A stretch of DNA of 44,847 nucleotides, taken from assembly GCF_024129435.1 (NCBI RefSeq), contig NZ_JAMXXN010000024.1, positions 1-44,847 of the forward strand, read 5' to 3'. This document shows positions 41,997 to 44,847 of this stretch, one piece after another (position 1 is the stretch's first letter; every line of letters begins with the position of its first letter). The notes below the pieces were generated by a model. That model was not told where the DNA came from. It was given only the letters and a program-made list of their open reading frames with translations, and searched no databases. The position numbers and the translations under genes were made by a program. This DNA comes from Acinetobacter lwoffii (lineage in GTDB: Bacteria; Pseudomonadota; Gammaproteobacteria; Pseudomonadales; Moraxellaceae).

Positions 41997-42073
41997 TTGC
42001 CTGAATGCGTTTGGGCAATGAAAAGGTTGCCCACTAGTTTATACCTGATCGGCAACCCTGATCAGGTTTTTTT
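41961..42073 (+). promoter_or_regulatory. Attenuator with competing RNA hairpins
   Basis: Four alternative pairings overlap. TCAAACGCAT (41961-41970, inside leader 1) pairs with ATGCGTTTGG (42005-42014). TGGGCAA (42012-42018) pairs with TTGCCCA (42027-42033). GGTTGCC (42025-42031) pairs with GGCAACC (42051-42057). The terminator ACCTGATC (42043-42050) pairs with GATCAGGT (42060-42067) and is followed by T's to 42073. Neighbouring pairings exclude one another, as expected for a translation-linked switch. Which fold forms under which state I cannot decide by eye. Confidence 0.72.
42043..42073 (+). terminator. Attenuator terminator upstream of DAHP synthase
   Basis: ACCTGATC (42043-42050) and GATCAGGT (42060-42067), an eight-pair stem with a nine-base loop and seven T's. 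Confidence 0.85.
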
Positions 42074-42109
42074 ATGCCTTTCATCTTTTACAATATTTTG
42101 GAGACAGCC

Positions 42110-42214
42110 ATGACAAACTTTAACTATTCATACTTTAACAACTTTTATTGGTCTTATTTTAGTCAGCTAATGACACTTACAACACCTTCGATTAGACCCA
42201 TAACGCTCAAATAA
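42110..42214 (+). CDS. Aromatic-rich leader peptide 2
   Basis: A 34-codon ORF with a good ribosome binding site (TTGGAGACAGCC before the ATG at 42110). Residues 4-17 read FNYSYFNNFYWSYF: nine of fourteen are aromatic (4 Phe, 4 Tyr, 1 Trp), separated by Asn and Ser, an improbable composition by chance. The tail QLMTLTTPSIRPITLK is ordinary. It begins after the attenuator terminator and stops 36 bases before the DAHP synthase ATG at 42251. No second terminator follows, so its effect may be on translation of the enzyme, by coupling or by ribosome stalling near the start. It is a second aromatic sensor in series; function is inferred. Confidence 0.75.
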   Translation: MTNFNYSYFNNFYWSYFSQLMTLTTPSIRPITLK

Positions 42215-42220
42215 AAGTTT

Positions 42221-42237
42221 GGATTGATTGCCAGTCC
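42221..42237 (+). other. Small hairpin just before the DAHP synthase ribosome binding site
   Basis: GGATTG (42221-42226) can pair with CAGTCC (42232-42237), six pairs including one G-U, immediately upstream of the AGGA at 42239-42242. Confidence 0.3.
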
Positions 42238-42250
42238 CAGGATTAAAGTC

Positions 42251-43300
42251 ATGAATACCCCAAATACATCACAACAACATCATGCTGAAAGCATTTTAAT
42301 TTTACCTCAGCAGCTTAAGCAGCAATTGCCACTGTCTTCGCAATTAGCCAGCCAAGTCGCTGAACACCGTCAAACTATTCAAAATATATTAGAAGGCAAG
42401 GATCATCGTTTAATGGTGGTCACAGGCCCATGTTCCATTCATGATGAAGCTTCCGCGCTAGACTATGCAGAAAAATTAAAACAACTTCAGTCACAGCTAT
42501 CTGATCAGATTTTCCTGGTGATGCGTGCTTATATTGAAAAACCACGGACTACGGTGGGTTGGAAAGGTTTCCTTTACGATCCAAATCTGGATGGTTCATC
42601 CAATATGCAATTGGGCTTGGAAAAATCCCGTGACTTATACCTAAAAATTATTGAAATGGGCCTGCCAATCGCTTCGGAAATTCTTAGCCCAATGGCAACT
42701 GCTTATTTCGATGATCTATTGGCCTGGGGAGCGATTGGCGCACGTACCAGCGAATCACAAATTCATCGCGAAATTTCCAGCCATATGCCGTACAGCATCG
42801 GTTTCAAAAATGGTACTGATGGTTCGATCCAGATTGCACTAGATGCCATCCACTCTGCCTCTCATCCGCATCAATTCTTGGGGATGAGCCAGTCTGGTTT
42901 ACCATGTATTTTACACTCGCAAGGTAATCCGAAAGCACATTTGATTTTACGTGGCTCGAATAGCGGACCAAATTACCAATTGTCAGAAATTGAGAAAATC
43001 CGGGCCAAACATCAGATCGACTTACCGGCATTGGTAATTGACTGTAGTCATGGCAATAGCTCAAAAAATCCGATGCTACAGCCTAAAGTACTGGAACAGA
43101 TCGTAGCAGAACGCTTACAGACCAATGTTCGTGGCGTAATGCTAGAAAGTCATTTGGTAGATGGCAACCAGAAAATTTCTGAGCAAATGACTTATGGTCA
43201 ATCTGTTACTGATGGATGTCTGGGCTGGACAAAAACACGACAACTGTTACTGGAGGTGGCTAATACTTTAGCGATCAGTTGTCTGAAACGTAGTGCCTAA
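42251..43300 (+). CDS. 3-deoxy-7-phosphoheptulonate (DAHP) synthase, class I, second copy
   Basis: Second type I DAHP synthase (350 aa from the ATG at 42251; an in-frame TTG at 42224 would add nine residues and is unlikely). AGGA at 42239-42242 is the binding site. Motifs match the copy at 14623: LMVVTGPCSIHDEASALDYAEKL, MRAYIEKPRTTVGWKGFLYDP, WGAIGARTSESQIHREISSHMP, VIDCSHGNSSKNP. The two enzymes differ throughout, so they are isozymes, probably with different feedback inhibition. This copy has aromatic-rich leader peptides and an attenuator; the other does not. Strong terminator after it. Confidence 0.95.
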   Translation: MNTPNTSQQHHAESILILPQQLKQQLPLSSQLASQVAEHRQTIQNILEGKDHRLMVVTGPCSIHDEASALDYAEKLKQLQSQLSDQIFLVMRAYIEKPRTTVGWKGFLYDPNLDGSSNMQLGLEKSRDLYLKIIEMGLPIASEILSPMATAYFDDLLAWGAIGARTSESQIHREISSHMPYSIGFKNGTDGSIQIALDAIHSASHPHQFLGMSQSGLPCILHSQGNPKAHLILRGSNSGPNYQLSEIEKIRAKHQIDLPALVIDCSHGNSSKNPMLQPKVLEQIVAERLQTNVRGVMLESHLVDGNQKISEQMTYGQSVTDGCLGWTKTRQLLLEVANTLAISCLKRSA

Positions 43301-43308
43301 ATTTAAAA

Positions 43309-43347
43309 ACCACTTTCTCTGCTTGAGCAGCGGGGAAAGTGCTTTTT
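43309..43347 (+). terminator. Terminator after the second DAHP synthase
   Basis: CACTTTC (43311-43317) pairs with GAAAGTG (43335-43341), with an inner CTGC/GCAG stem, and TTTTTT follows. Confidence 0.85.
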
Positions 43348-43440
43348 TGAATATCAGAAAGCAGTTATTTATAAATATAATTAACCTGTAATAGGTCACA
43401 TAATTGTGACGATAATTTTCATCAAATTATTAAAATCTGT

Positions 43441-43468
43441 TTGTGTCCTTGTCTAACTCTAGACACAA
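43441..43468. promoter_or_regulatory. Inverted repeat upstream of pilU
   Basis: TTGTGTC (43441-43447) and GACACAA (43462-43468) are perfect inverted copies, with GTCTA-ACTC-TAGAC (43451-43464) nested inside. About 78 bases before the pilU ATG; a regulator site or hairpin. Confidence 0.4.
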
Positions 43469-43545
43469 TAAAAACCAGTATATCTCTCTGAATATATAAA
43501 TTTTTCAAATATTTAAATATCAAATCCGTTCACTTGGGGATCTCA

Positions 43546-44742
43546 ATGTTTGCGCTAGAGCTTTTAGAAGAAGCACGAAAATTTATGCACCATATGCTAA
43601 CCAAAGTGGTTGAATATGGCGGTTCAGATTTATTTATTACTGCAGATTTTCCACCAAGTATTAAACATCAAGGTTTGATGAAACCATTTGGACAGCAGAC
43701 CCTGACCGCTGAGAAAACCAAGCTCTTTGCTTATAGCCTAATGAATGAAAAACAGCGCAATGAATTTGAAACCGAACTTGAGTGTAATTTTGCGATTACT
43801 GTTCCGGGTATTTCACGTTTCCGGGTCAATGTATTCCAGCAACAGTTGAATATCGGTATGGTGATTCGTACCATCACTGCGGAAATCCCAAATTTCCAGA
43901 AGTTAAAACTGCCTGAATCGCTGAAACATGTGATTATGGAAAAACGTGGTCTAGTCTTGGTGGTCGGTGGAACCGGTTCGGGTAAATCAACTTCACTGGC
44001 AGCGATGATTGACTATCGGAATGAAAACTCGGCTGGACATATCATCACGGTAGAAGATCCGGTGGAATATGTACACAAGCATAAAAAATCCATGATTACC
44101 CATCGTGAAGTCGGGGTAGATAGCCATTCTTGGCAAAATGCTTTAAAAAATACCTTACGTCAGGCACCCGATGTGATTTTGATCGGGGAAATCCGCGATA
44201 CAGAAACTATGGAACATGCGATTGCTTTTGCTGAAACTGGGCATCTTTGTTTAGGTACGTTGCATTCCAATAATGCCAACCAGACTTTAGACCGGATTAT
44301 TAACTTCTTCCCAGAAGAACGTCGCAATCAGTTGTTGATGGATTTGTCCTCCAATATGAAGGCTATTATTTCACAGCGTTTGGTTCGGACTCAGGATGGC
44401 AAGGGACGTCGAGCAGCCATTGAAATCATGTTAAATACACCGCTCATTTCAGACTTGATTTTGAAAGGAGAGTTTCATGAGTTGAAAGCGATTATGGCAA
44501 AATCACGGGAATTGGGAATGCAGACCTTTGATCAGGCTTTATTTGAACTCTATAACCAGGGCGAAATTTCTTATGAAGAAGCATTACGTAATGCCGATTC
44601 AACCAATGAATTACGTTTACAGATCAAATTAAAAAGTAATCGTCAAGACAATGCTCCGGCTGGGCAAGCCACCCAATTTTCCATGATTACAGAACCGAAA
44701 ACAACTGATAAAGATGCAGAAGATCAGTCGGAAACGGAATAA
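43546..44742 (+). CDS. pilU: Type IV pilus retraction ATPase, PilU-type
   Basis: A 398-residue PilT/PilU family ATPase (from the ATG at 43546, with GGGGA upstream; an in-frame TTG at 43534 adds four residues). Walker A GGTGSGKS (141-148), the Asp box TVEDPVEYVH, Walker B VILIGEIRD, and the His box THSNNANQTLDRI (after LGTLHS) are intact. The N-terminal PAS-like domain precedes. TLDRIINFFPEERRNQLLMDLSSNMKAIISQRLVRTQDGKGRRAAIEIMLNTPLISDLI and the long C-terminal tail (after RLQIKLKSN, rich in Gln, Glu, Thr) are PilU-like rather than PilT-like. It supports pilus retraction for twitching and DNA uptake. No pilT is adjacent in this window. Confidence 0.9.
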   Translation: MFALELLEEARKFMHHMLTKVVEYGGSDLFITADFPPSIKHQGLMKPFGQQTLTAEKTKLFAYSLMNEKQRNEFETELECNFAITVPGISRFRVNVFQQQLNIGMVIRTITAEIPNFQKLKLPESLKHVIMEKRGLVLVVGGTGSGKSTSLAAMIDYRNENSAGHIITVEDPVEYVHKHKKSMITHREVGVDSHSWQNALKNTLRQAPDVILIGEIRDTETMEHAIAFAETGHLCLGTLHSNNANQTLDRIINFFPEERRNQLLMDLSSNMKAIISQRLVRTQDGKGRRAAIEIMLNTPLISDLILKGEFHELKAIMAKSRELGMQTFDQALFELYNQGEISYEEALRNADSTNELRLQIKLKSNRQDNAPAGQATQFSMITEPKTTDKDAEDQSETE

Positions 44743-44762
44743 AAAATTCTAATTTTCTATTA

Positions 44763-44847
44763 GGGTCTGTTGACATTTACTGTTCATAATTAACCCTATA
44801 AAGGTAGCCATAAAAATATACAGGCTAAAGCAACAGAACTTTGATAA
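44763..44847 (+). mobile_element. Possible end of an insertion sequence (cut by window edge)
   Basis: From 44763 the sequence begins GGGTCTGTTGACATTTAC, which resembles the terminal inverted repeats of IS5-like and related elements, and continues with no gene up to the window end. Only one end is visible, so the call is tentative. Confidence 0.25.

Overview
The window looks like chromosomal DNA of an Acinetobacter-type gammaproteobacterium. The grounds are moderate to low G+C, several proteins of recognisably Acinetobacter-like sequence and arrangement (an alkM-type alkane hydroxylase divergent from an AraC-type regulator, IspF, PrmB-AroC, PilU, LpxB, CioAB), and an abundance of acyl-CoA dehydrogenases. 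It opens in the 3' end of a 5S rRNA gene and its terminator, so the left edge is the tail of an rRNA operon. No prophage, CRISPR array, tRNA or complete insertion sequence was seen. The last ~85 bases may be the start of a mobile element.

Layout. 1-6450: 5S rRNA tail, then leftward genes: a lytic transglycosylase lipoprotein, a GNAT acetyltransferase, a tandem pair of acyl-CoA dehydrogenases, an AarF/ABC1 kinase and a small unknown. 6594-10924: rightward genes: an LprI-like secreted protein, prmB-aroC, a GNAT enzyme and an AEC transporter. 11210-12736: a tandem glycine riboswitch controlling a DadA-like D-amino acid/glycine dehydrogenase. 12789-18292: an LprI-like protein, ispF, a DUF442-like phosphatase, a first DAHP synthase, a TauE/SafE exporter and lpxB. 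18295-23585: an alkane/fatty-acid block (AlkR-like regulator, AlkM, a large acyl-CoA dehydrogenase, a GlxA-like regulator). 23592-28063: a MarR-MFS operon divergent from a cytochrome bd (CioAB-like) operon with a 35-residue third gene. 28151-33848: an SNase-fold nuclease, then a LysR regulator divergent from a four-gene operon (ACAD10/11-type dehydrogenase, APH-type kinase, histidine phosphatase, SDR). 34258-41729: a fatty acid desaturase, SGNH hydrolase, UDG-family protein, FMN-binding protein, an unknown acidic protein, a phospholipase D lipoprotein, class III alcohol dehydrogenase and a glycine-zipper protein. 41878-43347: a second DAHP synthase behind a remarkable leader. 43546-44742: PilU.

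The most interesting region is 41878-42250. A good sigma70 promoter is followed by a short ORF for an 18-residue peptide ending in an aromatic run (YFYFWQF), a set of mutually exclusive RNA hairpins ending in an intrinsic terminator with a seven-T tail, then a second leader ORF of 34 codons in which 9 of 14 consecutive residues are Phe, Tyr or Trp, and finally the DAHP synthase start. This looks like attenuation of the entry step of aromatic amino acid synthesis by two successive aromatic-rich leader peptides.

A second unexplained signal is a 12-15 base element (AAATAGCCTAAG, mostly AAAATAGCCTAAGYA). It occurs six times, always in the same orientation, and three copies cluster at about 31-base multiples upstream of the nuclease gene. 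Functionally the window is weighted toward lipid and alkane catabolism (AlkM, four acyl-CoA dehydrogenases, a probable 4-hydroxyacyl-CoA pathway), aromatic amino acid entry reactions (two DAHP synthases, chorismate synthase) and respiration.
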